Shown here piece by piece: positions 21,312 through 34,400 of a stretch of DNA of 64,000 nucleotides (its first letter is position 1; the number at the start of each line of letters is the position of its first letter). The stretch is from Corella eumyota. Taxonomy: Eukaryota; Chordata; Ascidiacea; Phlebobranchia; Corellidae. Under the pieces are notes generated by a model. It worked only from the letters and a program-made list of their open reading frames with translations, did not search any database and was not told the DNA's origin. The stretch spans positions 620,001-684,000 of the forward strand of contig OY720097.1 of the NCBI GenBank assembly GCA_963082875.1. Direction: 5' to 3'. The translations under genes were made by a program, and so were the position numbers.

Positions 21312-21973
21312 TTTATATTTACCTATTTTATTTTTATCAAAACCCTAATATATAAATCTAAAAATGAAAAATAAATTTAAATTAAAATCAGCAATGTTAG
21401 CTACAGAATGATTTGTAGAAATTTTAAACAAAATAAAAAGAATATTTGAGTTGTAATAAAAATTTAGAAAAATTTAATTTATTATATATTTAGTCAATCT
21501 TCAATACCCAAATTTTTTTTTATAATTGTTAAAAAATAAACCCAACAAAAAAATTTTTTTTAACTAATATTTTAAATCCAAAAATAAATTATATTTCCTT
21601 AAACAGTTTCGTAAAGAGTATTTATATTTTAGTTATAAACAGTCTTACTAATTACCACACAGGCCATAAAAGACTTTTACCACACATGACAAAAAAAATA
21701 AAATGCAAAATCACATTCTGTTTTTTAGTCCTTGAGGCAATCAAGAGCATTTCTTAGAAGAGGGTTAGGGCTGGAGTTAATAAAAAGTGTCCCATTGTCG
21801 ATATTTTGTGTTTATTAAATGACAGTAAAAACAATCAACACGTTTTGTGTGGTAACTTGGCACTTGTGTGTGGTCCTGTGTGGTAATTAGTAGGACCTGT
21901 TTTGAAGTCACACCCAGATTTTGACCTTACAAGAATATTGTTTTTAAACTTTCTTTTGTTCTGGTTTATTAAA
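21312..21973. other. Intergenic region METTL16-GPN3
   Basis: AT-rich with no gene recognised. CCACACAGGCC and GTGTGGTAATT-type words near 21655 and 21850-21890 form a loose inverted pair of unknown meaning. Confidence 0.5.
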
Positions 21974-22789
21974 TTATTCAGGTTCATTTAAATCATCCCC
22001 AAAATCTTTGGTATCCACATCCAGATCTTCTCCATATTGGATCGCATTATCAATTTGTTGAAGAATATCATCGATTGTATTTTCATTTGATTGATCCAAT
22101 GGCAAGAAACTAACCAAACCAAAATCATCGATTAACTCACAAATCTTCTCCGTTAATTTCTGATATTTTTTAATATGATATCCAGAACTTTCAGCTATTT
22201 CCTGCATATTAGGACTTAAGAACTCTTCTAATTTCTTCTTCGAACTTTTTGGTAACAAATCAAGTTTCGTCATCACACTCACATGTGGTATCTCGAGGTT
22301 AACCATGCACGAAAGTGAGGATAAAGTGCCGGAAACAAATTTACTCGGTTCGCCTAAGAATTGAGCGTCAACTAAAAACACCCCACAAATTCTGAAATCC
22401 CACGATTTTAAAGCCTCCGTTAAAGTCCTCATTACGGGAAGATGAGTATAAAGTTCAATTTGTCCAGGACAGTCAAATATGAAATAATCATCATCTGTGG
22501 CATTTAAATTGTCTTCTAACCATTCTAAATTTTTAGCCAGATATTCCATACAAAAAACCAGCCCGCCGTTGGGACCAAATTTGAGTTCGGAATCCTCCAT
22601 AACATCGTCAACACAAACTAAATCTCGTACATCCACTGTGACATCATATTTGAATTCCTCGGCAGCAGGGTCAAGGTTTATGACAAAACAATTTCTTTTC
22701 AATGATTTAAAATGTTCACTCATTAGAGCACAGTAGGTACTTTTACCACTTCCTGCAGGACCCATTATAACCTGCCCATATTTAGGCAT
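21974..22789 (-). CDS. GPN3: GPN-loop GTPase 3
   Basis: GPN GTPases help assemble RNA polymerase II and bring it into the nucleus; GPN3 works with GPN1. A single exon gives 271 residues from ATG 22789 ([10 protein letters not shown], the usual family start); an upstream in-frame TTG was rejected. Visible motifs: P-loop GPAGSGKST (residues 9-17), NLDPAAE (G2 region), the defining Gly-Pro-Asn in FGPNGG, DCPGQIE (G3), and TKLDLL (G4). The acidic C terminus ends DDLNEPE. Its stop lies 662 bases from METTL16 and its start 207 bases from the GTPBP3 stop, all on the minus strand. Confidence 0.95.
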   Translation of the reverse strand: MPKYGQVIMGPAGSGKSTYCALMSEHFKSLKRNCFVINLDPAAEEFKYDVTVDVRDLVCVDDVMEDSELKFGPNGGLVFCMEYLAKNLEWLEDNLNATDDDYFIFDCPGQIELYTHLPVMRTLTEALKSWDFRICGVFLVDAQFLGEPSKFVSGTLSSLSCMVNLEIPHVSVMTKLDLLPKSSKKKLEEFLSPNMQEIAESSGYHIKKYQKLTEKICELIDDFGLVSFLPLDQSNENTIDDILQQIDNAIQYGEDLDVDTKDFGDDLNEPE

Positions 22790-22995
22790 TTTGGGGAGAA
22801 ATTTAAACAAGTTTCTACCCTTGTTTTGCTTCAAAAAGTTATTAATAATATTATTTGATGAAAATTAAAAATAAAGTCAAAAACCAATATAATCTCAATC
22901 CAAATATCCCGAATGTTGTTTTAAATATATTTCAAAAAGTCCTAAATTTTGAACCTCCTAAATTTTGAACCTAAATAAAACATAAAAACAACATT

Positions 22996-24513
22996 TTATT
23001 TTCCGATACAGAAATCTTTAAAAATAACATCCAAAATTTCTTCTGCACCAACTTTTCCGACAATCCTTCCCAGCTCGTTTAAACCCATTCGAAAATACTC
23101 GGCCGCAATAACGACATCTTTATCAATCAGTGGTGAAGCCGACTTTAAATTTTCAACGCAATTTATTAAATGTTGCCGATGTCTTTGTTGCGTTATACTT
23201 GGGATTTCCCCAATGTTGGTACCACCACATAACTGTTCAACTGTCTTTGTGAATATCGAAATAAATTCTGATAAACCTTTTGTCGTTTCGCAAGAAATTA
23301 AACAAATATTTGGGAAACTTTTTGCGAGACTTTCAAATTTTTCCGAATTTTTTACCAAGTCTATTTTGTTGATTAAAACAAGAACTTGTTTATTTTTTAT
23401 TTCATTTTTATCAATATTCAAACCTTGCATGTGACTTTCCAAATAACCTTGAAAATTTTCAACTTTAATATTTTTAAGTTCATTAGCATCCAACATAAAC
23501 AAAATCAGATCGGAAATTTTAACATTTTCATGAGCTCTTCTAACTCCTTCTACTTCTATGACATCATAAGCATCACACAATCCTGCAGTGTCACTTAACA
23601 CAACAGGGAATCCCCTGATATCCAAAGTTGACTCGATGATATCACGAGTTGTCCCGGCGATATCAGATACAATTGCAGCAGGACGTTGAACGACTAAATT
23701 CAACAGCGAGCTTTTACCGACATTTGGTTTCCCTATGATTGAAACTCTGACCCCGTTTCTTAACCTTTCACCTCTGTTGTTATCTTCCAAATGGAGTTCA
23801 ATTTTTTTTATTATTCTTTTATTTTCAGTTTTAATTTCTTGTAGTAAATTATCGTCCAAACTTTGATCTTCACTAAAGTCAATATAGGCTTCCAGATGTG
23901 CAACATTTTTAACTAATTCAGAGTTAAAAGTTTTGTAAAGTGAAGCTAGTGACCCCTCCATTTGATGAAGAGCTTGTCTTCTTTGCGCTTCTGTTTCAGC
24001 GTGAATCAAATCTCCCAATCCTTCAACTTCTGTTAAATCAAATTTATCGTTCAGAAACGCACGCTTTGTAAAATCTCCTGCTTCTGCCGGTCGCAAGCCC
24101 TCAATTGAGGATAAAGCTGTTAAAACAGAGGTTATAACTGCTGGTCCACCGTGAACCTGAAACTCACAAATGTCTTCTCCGGTGAAACTGTTCGGGGCCG
24201 CAAACCACATGACTAATGCTCGGTCAAGCATGATATTTGTCTGAGGGTTTTTAAGAATTGAAACGAATGCTCTGTTGGGTTTGGGAAGTTTTTTGCGGCC
24301 TGTAAGTCCGAGTAAAGTTGATTTTGTTTTTGAACCGGAAACCCTGATAACAGCAACCCCACATTTTCCGAATCCAGAGGAAAGAGCAAAGATTGTGTCT
24401 TGATCAACACGTTGGGAGAAAAAACGAACAAAATGAAAGGGAAACCCTGTTTTCTTGCGGTTTAAATTTACAAAATTATTTTTGACAAATTGTTTGGAAA
24501 TATTAAACGCCAT
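22996..24513 (-). CDS. GTPBP3: tRNA-modifying GTPase GTPBP3 (MnmE), mitochondrial
   Basis: With MTO1, GTPBP3 makes the taurinomethyl modification on wobble uridine of mitochondrial tRNAs. A single exon encodes 505 residues (human 492). A basic, Phe/Asn-rich N terminus (1-36) looks like a mitochondrial targeting sequence. The N-terminal formyl-THF-binding domain has DTIFALSSG, FTGEDICEFQVHGG and RPAEAGDFTKRAF. The inserted G domain has GKPNVGKS (261-268), GTTRD (287-291), DTAG (308-311) and NKID (382-385). The protein ends in the family hallmark CIGK, which carries the catalytic cysteine. No intron is present, unlike vertebrate GTPBP3. Confidence 0.96.
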   Translation of the reverse strand: MAFNISKQFVKNNFVNLNRKKTGFPFHFVRFFSQRVDQDTIFALSSGFGKCGVAVIRVSGSKTKSTLLGLTGRKKLPKPNRAFVSILKNPQTNIMLDRALVMWFAAPNSFTGEDICEFQVHGGPAVITSVLTALSSIEGLRPAEAGDFTKRAFLNDKFDLTEVEGLGDLIHAETEAQRRQALHQMEGSLASLYKTFNSELVKNVAHLEAYIDFSEDQSLDDNLLQEIKTENKRIIKKIELHLEDNNRGERLRNGVRVSIIGKPNVGKSSLLNLVVQRPAAIVSDIAGTTRDIIESTLDIRGFPVVLSDTAGLCDAYDVIEVEGVRRAHENVKISDLILFMLDANELKNIKVENFQGYLESHMQGLNIDKNEIKNKQVLVLINKIDLVKNSEKFESLAKSFPNICLISCETTKGLSEFISIFTKTVEQLCGGTNIGEIPSITQQRHRQHLINCVENLKSASPLIDKDVVIAAEYFRMGLNELGRIVGKVGAEEILDVIFKDFCIGK

Positions 24514-24657
24514 AACTAAATAACAAGTCTTATAAACTATAATTTAAACAGTTTTTGGTTTTCTCATATTACTGTGAATATTTTTAAGTTTTTTTTGTCT
24601 AAATATTAATTTCAAAGATTTGTAAACACACTTCCATTATTACATCATCAACATGGA

Positions 24658-24668
24658 GGGGAATCCCC
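24658..24668. promoter_or_regulatory. kappaB-like site upstream of GTPBP3
   Basis: GGGGAATCCCC fits the Rel/NF-kB consensus GGGRNWYYCC and is nearly palindromic. It lies 145 bases upstream of the GTPBP3 start codon. Occupancy is not shown by sequence. Confidence 0.35.
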
Positions 24669-25188
24669 AACACGCTTATAAAACGATGAGTAGAAGTCGT
24701 GACAGAAACATGTCCAATGCCACGCCATAGGATAATTTATTTTTTTAACATCATTTCATTCATATGTATTACAAAACTTTTAATGATGTTATGCTTTTTA
24801 TTTACAGTTAAAAACACTAACAACCATTTAACTGAATATACATATTTCCGAGAATAACATTTTACCAAAATATTTAAAAAATGTTGAGCATTTCAGTGTT
24901 TTTTTTACATACGTTTTTTTGACGGTTATGTTTTATTAAGCTGAATATAGTTGAAGCAAATACGATTAAAATTCACTAATTACAAGAAACATATATTTAA
25001 CAGAAAAAAAATACTTTTACACAAATCTTATTATTAAGTGCTATAATTACATTTTAAATGCATAATTAATACAAGAAAGTGCTAGAATTTCAAGCTAAAT
25101 ATAAAATGCTACACTGGATAAAAATACAATAATAATACACAAGATACATTTACATTAACACATCATTACTATTTAATTATTGAGTTTA

Positions 25189-25410
25189 AACCCCATTGGT
25201 CTTATTCTGTGGTGCCCTTGAGTAAGGGGCTATAAACGGTATGAACTCTTGCTAACTAGCACTTAATCAGCAGCATAATTATCGAGCGATTATTATTTAT
25301 AATATCCCAAACTACTTAAGTCAACTGGATCGGGGTAACTTATGTTACTCTATGTTTGGGTCGCGCATTCGACCCTCCCACATTGAAGATAAATTACACA
25401 AAAAAAATAA
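25189..25410 (+). mobile_element. tRNA-derived SINE
   Basis: B-box onward: AAACCCCATTGGTC, then the body and a CACATTGAAGATAAA tail. It lies just beyond the PARP4 stop codon (25483), possibly in the 3' UTR, antisense. Confidence 0.7.
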
Positions 25411-25482
25411 TGACAATTTAAAAAAAAACTAAATATAGATTTTACCAATAAAAATAATTAAAAATAAAACTTAATATTTATG

Positions 25483-28400
25483 TTAACATTGCAAAATATA
25501 ATCTTGAGTATATTCATCAAAAAAAATTCTTCGTACAAATGTGTCAGCTGCCTCTTCCCAATTTTGACCTTAAAATATTTTAAATTTAACTTTTTTAATA
25601 TCAAGTTTTACTACTGAAGGTTCTGAGTTCAAACCCCACTGGTTCCATGTTGTAGTGCCCTTGAGTAAGGCACTATAAACGACTTAAAGAAAGGTGTTAT
25701 AATCCAAAAACCAATAGGCAAATTAATTACAAGCAATTATAATCAAAAATATCTCTAACTATCAAAGTCAACTTGAGACTGGGTCAGGGGAAACAATTGT
25801 TACTCTATGTTAAAACTATAAGGTCAGCTTTTCAAATAATATGGCATTTAAACAAGCAATTTTAACTTTTAAATAAATAATTTTTAAATTACCCAATTCA
25901 AGTCTAGAATAAATCATTGGATAAGATTTATCTTGAAGAAGTAAATGTTCTTTTAAAGTTTCAATGAATTGTTCTTTTTTATCATCCTATAAGAAAAAAA
26001 AAATATTAAAAATAATACTTTTAAAACTAAAAAAAAACTAAACAAAATTTTAAGATTTATGTAAATTTTTTTTAAACATTTAATCAAACTAAACGTATTT
26101 ACCTTAACTTCAAGTTGTAAAAACCGAATTAAAATTGCCATCAAAAGCATTTCCTTTACAGCTTCGTAAACTACAGAACCTAATAAAAAATTTGTTAAAA
26201 ACATTTAAATAATATAAAATGAAGCGTCCCTTTTTTATAGAAGCAATAACTTTTTTGGTTTATATTTATCCTCAATGTGGAAAAAGCGAATGGGCAACCT
26301 AAACATAGAGTAACATCAGTTACCCTGACCCAGTATCGCGTTTCCTTTAGCAGTTTAGAATACGATAGATTATAATTGCCTAATAATTATGCTGCTGATT
26401 GTTTTTTTGCTTGGCAGGAGTTTGTATTGTTTAAAGTAAGGCCGCTAAAGCATGAAAGTAGAGTGATTAAATTAAGATTTATTACACAAAATAAAGTAAT
26501 AAGAATTAACAACAAACCAAATGACTTTGCTCCATTTTCAATCATTTGTTTTTCTACATTTTTGTTTAAAAATCCATCAACTTTTTCGGTACTTGATTTT
26601 AGAAAAATGTCCTAAAATTTAAAATCAATTTTTTTGCTTTTAAATTGGGCGTTTTTGATAAATTTTTTACTAATTGGTGAGAGTAAAGTGATAAAACCAA
26701 CAAATTCAGAATCTTTTAAATATTTTAACCCAATCTCTTGTTGACTTTGGTGGTTTAAAATATTAAGGACCATATGCCATGCCGAATGATATTCGGCAAA
26801 CTAGAGGTTTTACTAATCATCATGCTATACTGAAGGGCTTAAGAATACCACAGCACACTTAAGAGCACTACAGTATAAAACAATGGGGATTCAAAATATA
26901 TAATTGTATTTATAAAAAATATTTAATTACCCAATTTTTTTCAGCGTCGTTAAAACTTAAGTTTGCTTTGCAGCCTAGGTAGTAGTATACTAAAAACAAA
27001 GTAAAATATATTTAAGATTTCTGGCATTTTTTCCAATAAGTTTTAGTTAAATATGGCTTAAATCTTTATCTTGCAATTGAGCAAATACTTATCTTTTAAT
27101 CGGCAGCGTGATGTAGTGGTAAAAACACTTGCTAAACCACCATGAGGTCGTGTGTTCAATCCCCACTGATTTCATGCTATAGCACCCTTGAGTAAGGAGT
27201 TATACACGGTATGAGCTCCTGCTGAGCCAGCACTCAATCAGCAGCATAATTATCGGGCAATTATAATCAATAATATCCTAAACTGCCACAGGCAACTCGA
27301 GACTGGGTCAGAGTAACTAATGTTATTCTATGTTTAAGTCGCGCATTCGACTTTCCCACATCGAGGATAAAGACATATACAAAAAAAAAATCTCTATCAA
27401 CTAATATACTCAATAAATTTTTTATATTATTACTGTTTAATTATAAAACAAAGGATTTTTTAAGAAATATTTTACTTCGTGTTTTCTGTTGAGCTTGCGG
27501 AGTAGGAGGGCTTTCAATTTGTTTAGATCTTCAATATAAGTTCAATTAAATAAAAAATAATAATTTAATCCTTTAAAAATGCTAAAAAGGCAATTGCTAA
27601 ATAGGATTTTTTATCTACTAATTTATCATTATATAAAAGCAAATTGACTGGCAACGTGCTGTAGCGGTCACACTTTCTACTCTACATGAGGTTCTGGGTT
27701 TGATTCCCACTGCTTTCATGCTGTAGCGCTCTTGAGTCAGCACTTAATCAGCAGCGTGATTATCGAGCAATTATAATCTATAATATCCCAAACTGCCACA
27801 GGCAACTCAAGCCTGGGCTGTGGTAACTGATGTTCTTCAATGTTTTGGTTGCGCATTCGACTTTCCCACATCGGGAATAAAAACATATAAAAATGAGTAA
27901 AAATGTAAAATATTACCTTATCACAACATCTGTTCTTTCTTTACTTGTGGGTGAAACTAAATCTTCTGTCTGTTTTTTAGATCGCTCTAATGTCATTCTT
28001 GAAATATGCTGTGCTTCCTGTTTAAAGGGCATAGAAGCAATTCTTGTCTCCTAAAAATATAATTTTGTTTAATTTAAAAAAAATCAACTTGTTACAACAA
28101 AAAATTAACATTTTAAAACAGTATTGAGCATTAAAACCTATACAATAATAAAAAAAATAATTTTTTTAAGCCGAAAAAAAAATAACATAAATCTATATAT
28201 ATTTAGGTTTACTATAAAATAAATATTAATGTCTGTTTTATAGGCTTATATTAGTTGTGTACCAGTAAATTATTAGGGCCAAATATTAATTAAGAGTTTC
28301 GACCATATTACAAAACATAAAATTCTGACCATAGCTACTGATTAGTTTTAATACAAAAGTTTAAACTTACTCGTAGCTCCTTTTCATTGTCATCTTTTAA

Positions 28401-31400
28401 CATCTTAGAAAAACGTCTCCTTAGAATAAGAGGTGGGGGTTTAAATCTGAACTTTTGTTCACGTTCTTGGTTTACTTTGGAAAAGGACCCAAAAGAATAT
28501 CCAGAAGTTACACCTCCAGCTTCTTCTGCCGCATTTTTACGACGAGATACACCTAAGCTATAACCAAATCCTGTTGATGCAGATCTAGGTTGTTGTCGCA
28601 TAAAACCTAATTGTTGTTGTGGTGCATTACCAAATACCTGCTGTTGTTGTTGTTGTTGTGAAGCTAAATCAAATATTTGTTGTTGTGGCGCAGAACTCAG
28701 TTGTTGTTGTTCTGGCGCAGAACTCAGTTGTTGTTGTTGTAGCGCAGAACTAAATTGTTGTGGAGCTGTAAGAATCTCCGGTAGCACAGATTGAAGTTTT
28801 GGTTGTCCTGATTTAGATGGTCGTGGTTCTGGTAATAATGCTGAATATTCAGCTTGTTCAACCACTTGAACTCTTTGCTGTGGTTGAGATTTGGTTGGTA
28901 AATTTTGTTGTAAAGCCTTTTTTTCTTCTTGCAATTCTTGCTCTTTAAGTTGTGATTTTGGCTGTGTATGTATTGCACCCATAGGTCTTCTTGCAAGTGG
29001 CTGAGAATCACCCATAAAAAAATCTAAGGTTTCATCTTGGCTTTCAACATCTCCCAATAAACGTAAAACCCTGTCACCTTTTCTCATTGGAGATTTAACA
29101 ACATTTTTACTTTTAGACTGAAAAGATGGAAATCTTTTAAAAACTTTTGGTTGGGCTTGGTCTATTTCAACCAATTTTTCAGGTTGATTTGATTGCTTTG
29201 ATGTAGTTACAACAGAAGGTTGGACCGATGCTGATCTTGTTTCAGAAATTGGTAAACTACTAAACCCCATGTCTAAAGTTTCATAGTAATTTGAAGAACA
29301 TGCACGCTCCAAAATTCCAAAGTTGATATCAACAGGTTTATATAAAATTTCCTTTTTCTTTTCTGTCCTTAACAAAGATGTGTTGCTAACTTCTACATTT
29401 GTTTCTTTGGGTAAAGATTCTAAAACATTTTCAGACATGCTTACAGCTTCCAGAACTTCCTCGTTTTGCTCTTCGCCAAAACCCATAATTTTGGAATCTA
29501 TAAATTCTTTACAAGCCTTTTCAATGGACAAAATATCTGTAATATTAGTTGATGTTTTCTTTTTCTTTTTAGGTGCTTTAAATCTTTCCATTGTTGGTAG
29601 TGCATCAGCAGCTACTGGTTGAACTTTAAACTGACTTTCTGTATCAAGAGTAGAAGCAGGGGATCCCCCTATTATAACTGGTGATCCTCCTATTATATCT
29701 GGTGATCCCCCTATTATAACTGGTGCTTTCGGTGTTGATAAATGTACTGAATTTAATTGAGGACTGGTTGGGGTGTATTTTGGGGAACCTTTTAATATTT
29801 CAGGTGAACTTTCAACTTCCATCTCTTCATATAACTCTGTTTCTTCTTCTTTTTTATTTTTTTTGTGAGTCAACTTCCTTGATGACTTTGTTGAAATGAA
29901 CTTTCCACGATCCATTTGCAATCGATCTGTGACTAAAGTTTTTTTGGAAATAGGAGAGCTTTGAAAGCTCCAAACTGACTTTTTAGGAATCTTTACAGAC
30001 TTTGATTCAACTTGAGGTTCATCCATAAATTCAATTTTATTCCTATTAATATTAATGAGTTTGCTAGTCTTACGATTCAAGGAGAAAACTCGGTTTTCTA
30101 GAGATGACGAATCTGCAGCAACACATATGCTTATTCTTTTTGAAGTTGGTGCATGTAGAGCTTTTATTGATTGATTTATTGTTGATTTGTCACTAAATCG
30201 TAACATTCTATTCTTTGCAAATGTTGCTGACGAACTCCTAACAGAATGAGTGGGAGAATAACTTAAATCAAGCTGTGTTGCTTGCTTAGCAGAATACATC
30301 GGGAATTCAGGTAGTGAAGGTTCTGGTGCTGCTTCCAAAGAACACAATTCTTCTCCCATTGCAGCATCATCATAAAAATCTCCATCCCAACACGGTATCT
30401 CCTCTTCATACCCACAACTTAAAATCGATAAAATTTTTTTAAAACTTTTTGGGAAATTAATTTTTTTTTAATTTTAAATTTTATAGTTTACCTTAGAATT
30501 GATGACATGAACATTGGTGTTAAATTGCAAGATTTCGAGACTTGATAAGATGATGCCCTAACATTAAAAACAACATTTAAATTGATTTCCTGTTTAGCAA
30601 GTGTACAAGTCTGTTAGCTATAAACATTTTTTAAATTTTAGTTGTTTAAAAATTTTTGACTTAAAATTTTTTCTTTTAAACTTAAACATGGAAACTATTT
30701 TACCAAAATGTTCTTATTTTTTACAAAAAAAAAATAACTAAAAAAGATATAAATGACAAAAAACTTATTTTTTTTATATATGTTATATCAAAAATTAGTT
30801 TTTTCAAAAAAAGAGAGCACAATTTTTAAATATCCTCTTTATATAATGGAGGATAATTAATCATATATATATATATTATGATTTATACATATACAAATGT
30901 GCGCGAATTTGTTCAATTTGAATGTTTAAAAAAAAAACTTTTTGTGATGTAGACATTACTACAGGCAAATAACGGTTGTAACCATTTTATGATAAGTAAT
31001 TTGTTAGCATGCGAGTAAAAAATATAGCCAGTAGAGCATACGTTTAACTAGTTGAATTAATTTACCTTTTATTAAGCAATGAAATTAAATGCTCTGTAGT
31101 TTCTTCTCTATTTAAATTGATCATCATTTCGCTGTCATCAAATCCAGAATATAAGAAGTTGGCGAACAAATTAAATGATTTGTCCTCAATTTCTTTTAAC
31201 ATTTGTGACAACATATTCTTCATTGACTTATAATCATCTGTTAAAATTAAAAATATAACTCTAATGTCATATTTTAGGGTAAATTAATAAACTTAATGTT
31301 ATGACAAGGTTGTGTTAGTATTTTTGTTATTTTTTTACCTAATTGTTTTATAATTTTTTTATTATTTATTTTCAATGTAAAATGGTCGACTTCATGACCT

Positions 31401-34400
31401 AAACATTAAGTAACATCGATTACCCCGACCCAGTTTCGAGTTGTCTTTGGTTTTTTATTATTATAATTGCCAAGTAATTATGCTGCTGATTAAGTGTTGG
31501 CTCAGCAGGAGTTTATTCCGATCATAGCACCTTATCTAAGAGGCGATACAGCATGAGAGCAGTGGGGATCAAACCTAGGACCTCACGTAGTGTAGCAAGT
31601 GTTCCCCTTACACCACACTGCCAGTTAAACTTTGTCAGGTTGGGATGTTATTAAATATAACAGCCAATAATTAATCTTTAAATTAGTGGCTTAGCAAGAG
31701 TTTATATCAATTGAAATAACAAAACTAAAACAGAGCATACTACCTTGAAGTAACTTGCTATGTGGTAATCCTAAATGATGTTTAGTGGCTTCTGTTAATA
31801 TTTTTGCCTTTTTCTTATCTTCTTCTTTTAGTTGATCACATAGGAAAGAAGCTTCACTAAAATTTCTCTCACATTGAGAAATAGAAGAAGGGTAAGAGAG
31901 TTTCGCTTGATCGAGTTCATCTTTAAATCTCTCATAAGTAGTCTAAACAAATTAAATAATTTTCAATCATTCAGTTTTTAATAAAAATAAAACTGGGTCG
32001 TTAATATTTATTCTTCACATATTTTATTTAACTTACCTTAGTATGGAAAAGTCGACTTAATAGCTCAAACATACAGTAACATCAGTTACCCTGACCCAGA
32101 CTCAAGTTGCCTGTGGCAGTTTGGGATATTAAAGATTATAATTGCCTGATCATTATACTGCTGATTAAGTGCTGGCTCAGCAGGAGTTTATACCGTTTAT
32201 AACGTTGTACTCAAGGGCGCCACAGCATGAGTGGGGATTAAACCCATGACCTCATGTAGTTACCCCAACAACAAATGCCACAAGGTAAACATTGATTTAA
32301 TGTAAGTATCAAACTTTTGCATGCATTTTAGTACATCCCTTTAAAAAAAACTTTTAGAAACCAATTCACCTTAATTTTGTCTTCTTCTGGCCACCCTATC
32401 TCTTCAAGTAAATCAAAATTTTCTTGTTCCACAATTTGTTGAATTGTTGGCCCTTTACCACTGCTTAAATCTTCACCCTTACATTAAAAAACCTTTTAAA
32501 ATTTAATTATTGCAAGACTAAAGGTCCCTAGTTTGATTCCTGCTGCTGATCTAGTGTTAAATCTTTGAGTAAGACACTTACAAAACATTTTTAATCTTAA
32601 AAAAGCATTGCCTAGTGAATAAATAAACGGTTGATAACATAAAAATAATAAATGTAACCTAAAACTAGGTCAAGATAAAAAAACTTGATTTTTTATTGGG
32701 TAAAAAATATAAAAATTAACCGATTTTTATTTTTAATAAATTAAAAAATAATTCAATTTTTTTTACTTTTTCTCTCTCTTCAATTGCAACAAAACTTGTG
32801 TACTTTGACACCACCGAGTGTTTGGTACTGAGGTCAATAATCCATAACTTTGTTGCCTTTTTCTCATGTGAGAGACTCTCACTTTCATGATCGTTTATGA
32901 TTGCTCGAGTGCACAAGCGATGTAAAGTCTTAAAAAAATTTAATTTTTTAACTGTTAATTATTTTTTCCACATCTGTTTATACACAAATTTATGTTAATA
33001 TTACAACTAGTAGATAGCCCACCCTACGGTCGGCATTTTAATTGTTGTAATATGGTCGCAACTTTCAACTAATATTAGCCCATAATAATTTACCTATGCA
33101 CCACATACGAAAGTTTTATTTATTTTGTAGGTCTATAAATTGGATTTACACGCATTTGAATCAGTCACTAAGCTCCATTACATATAGAAAAAAAAATTGA
33201 ATTGAATCTTAAGTACATCTGTTTTAAAACTGTTTTAGTAAAGTTTTCATGTAAATTTAACAAAATATTTGTAATATTTTTTACCTTTCCTTTCACTATG
33301 TTGAGATCAGAAGTTGAAACAATTGTTGAGATCTCTTGTCCATTGATTTTTCCACTTAATTCAACCTAAATTTACAACAAGTTTTAACATATTACCAAAC
33401 TCCATTCTACCAACAATGAATATTTTCTATTAACCCTTGCTACCCCACTCTTTCTGGGAAATTCTGTTAATATCAGAAACATAATTTTTAACCCCTAATT
33501 TGATAAATATTGTTTCTGAAATTTAAAATTCAGATAATATGATCGGTTTTACTTAATATGGGCTGATATCAGTTACAGAACTTTAAAATTTACAAAATAA
33601 ATAATTTTAATTATATATTATTCAACGAACAAAGTGATGCAAACACTCAATTTTTTAGCTTATAAACTTGTTTTTTTATTAACAAAAATTATTTCTTACA
33701 TAATTTTTTTTTAATAAAAATTTTTTTTTTAGTTTTTTTCGTTAAAACCCACTAACCTGAGTACAGTAGGGTGTGAAGCTGTAAACCACTAATCTTGAAC
33801 AATTAAACACTGATCTAATGTTGAGGGGGGCCTGAGGGGGGACAACAGGAGTTGTGTCAAAAGTTTTCCAGTTTATTTGAATGTCAGTCAACACTGGTTG
33901 CTCAGATTTTCTTAGTTGGTTCGAAATCTAAAATTTAAAAAAAAATCATTTTAAAATTTTAATAAAAAATTAAAAAAATGTAAAAATAAATAATACCGTG
34001 AAGAAATACTAAAAATATCCCAAATTAATATTAAAAATACCATAAAGATGTATCAAACGTACTGTAAGGGCATACTAAAATTACCAAAATACCAAAATAA
34101 AAAAAATCCCATCAAAATGTACCAATCGTAATGTAAGGGCATACTAAAATTACCAAAATGCGAAAATAAAATACAAAAAACGCACAAAAATACTAAAAAT
34201 ATATTAAAAAAAATATATTAAAAACTCCAAAAACGAATCTTAAATACCATATAGAATTACTAAAAGTAAAAAATACCAACAAGAAATATTGAAAATACCA
34301 TAAAAATGTTTACATCTAATTATATTTATAAAAAACATTTTTTTACTTTGTCCTCCCACTTTGATTTTTGATCAGAGTTAAAATGCTCATGAGCGCCACC

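Larger units (their letters stand above)
24514..25482. other. Intergenic region GTPBP3-PARP4
   Basis: No gene. It holds a kappaB-like site at 24658-24668, presumably in the GTPBP3 promoter, and a SINE at 25189-25410 close to the PARP4 3' end. The rest is AT-rich. Confidence 0.6.

Noticed and set aside
22790-22834. 15-residue N-terminal extension of GPN3
   Set aside because: It would start at TTG. The ATG at 22789 gives the family's usual MPKYGQ start.
27101-27175. tRNA genes at the heads of SINE copies
   Set aside because: A- and B-box words are present, but there is no seven-base acceptor stem or anticodon arm, and the same head recurs with a SINE body and A-rich tail many times.
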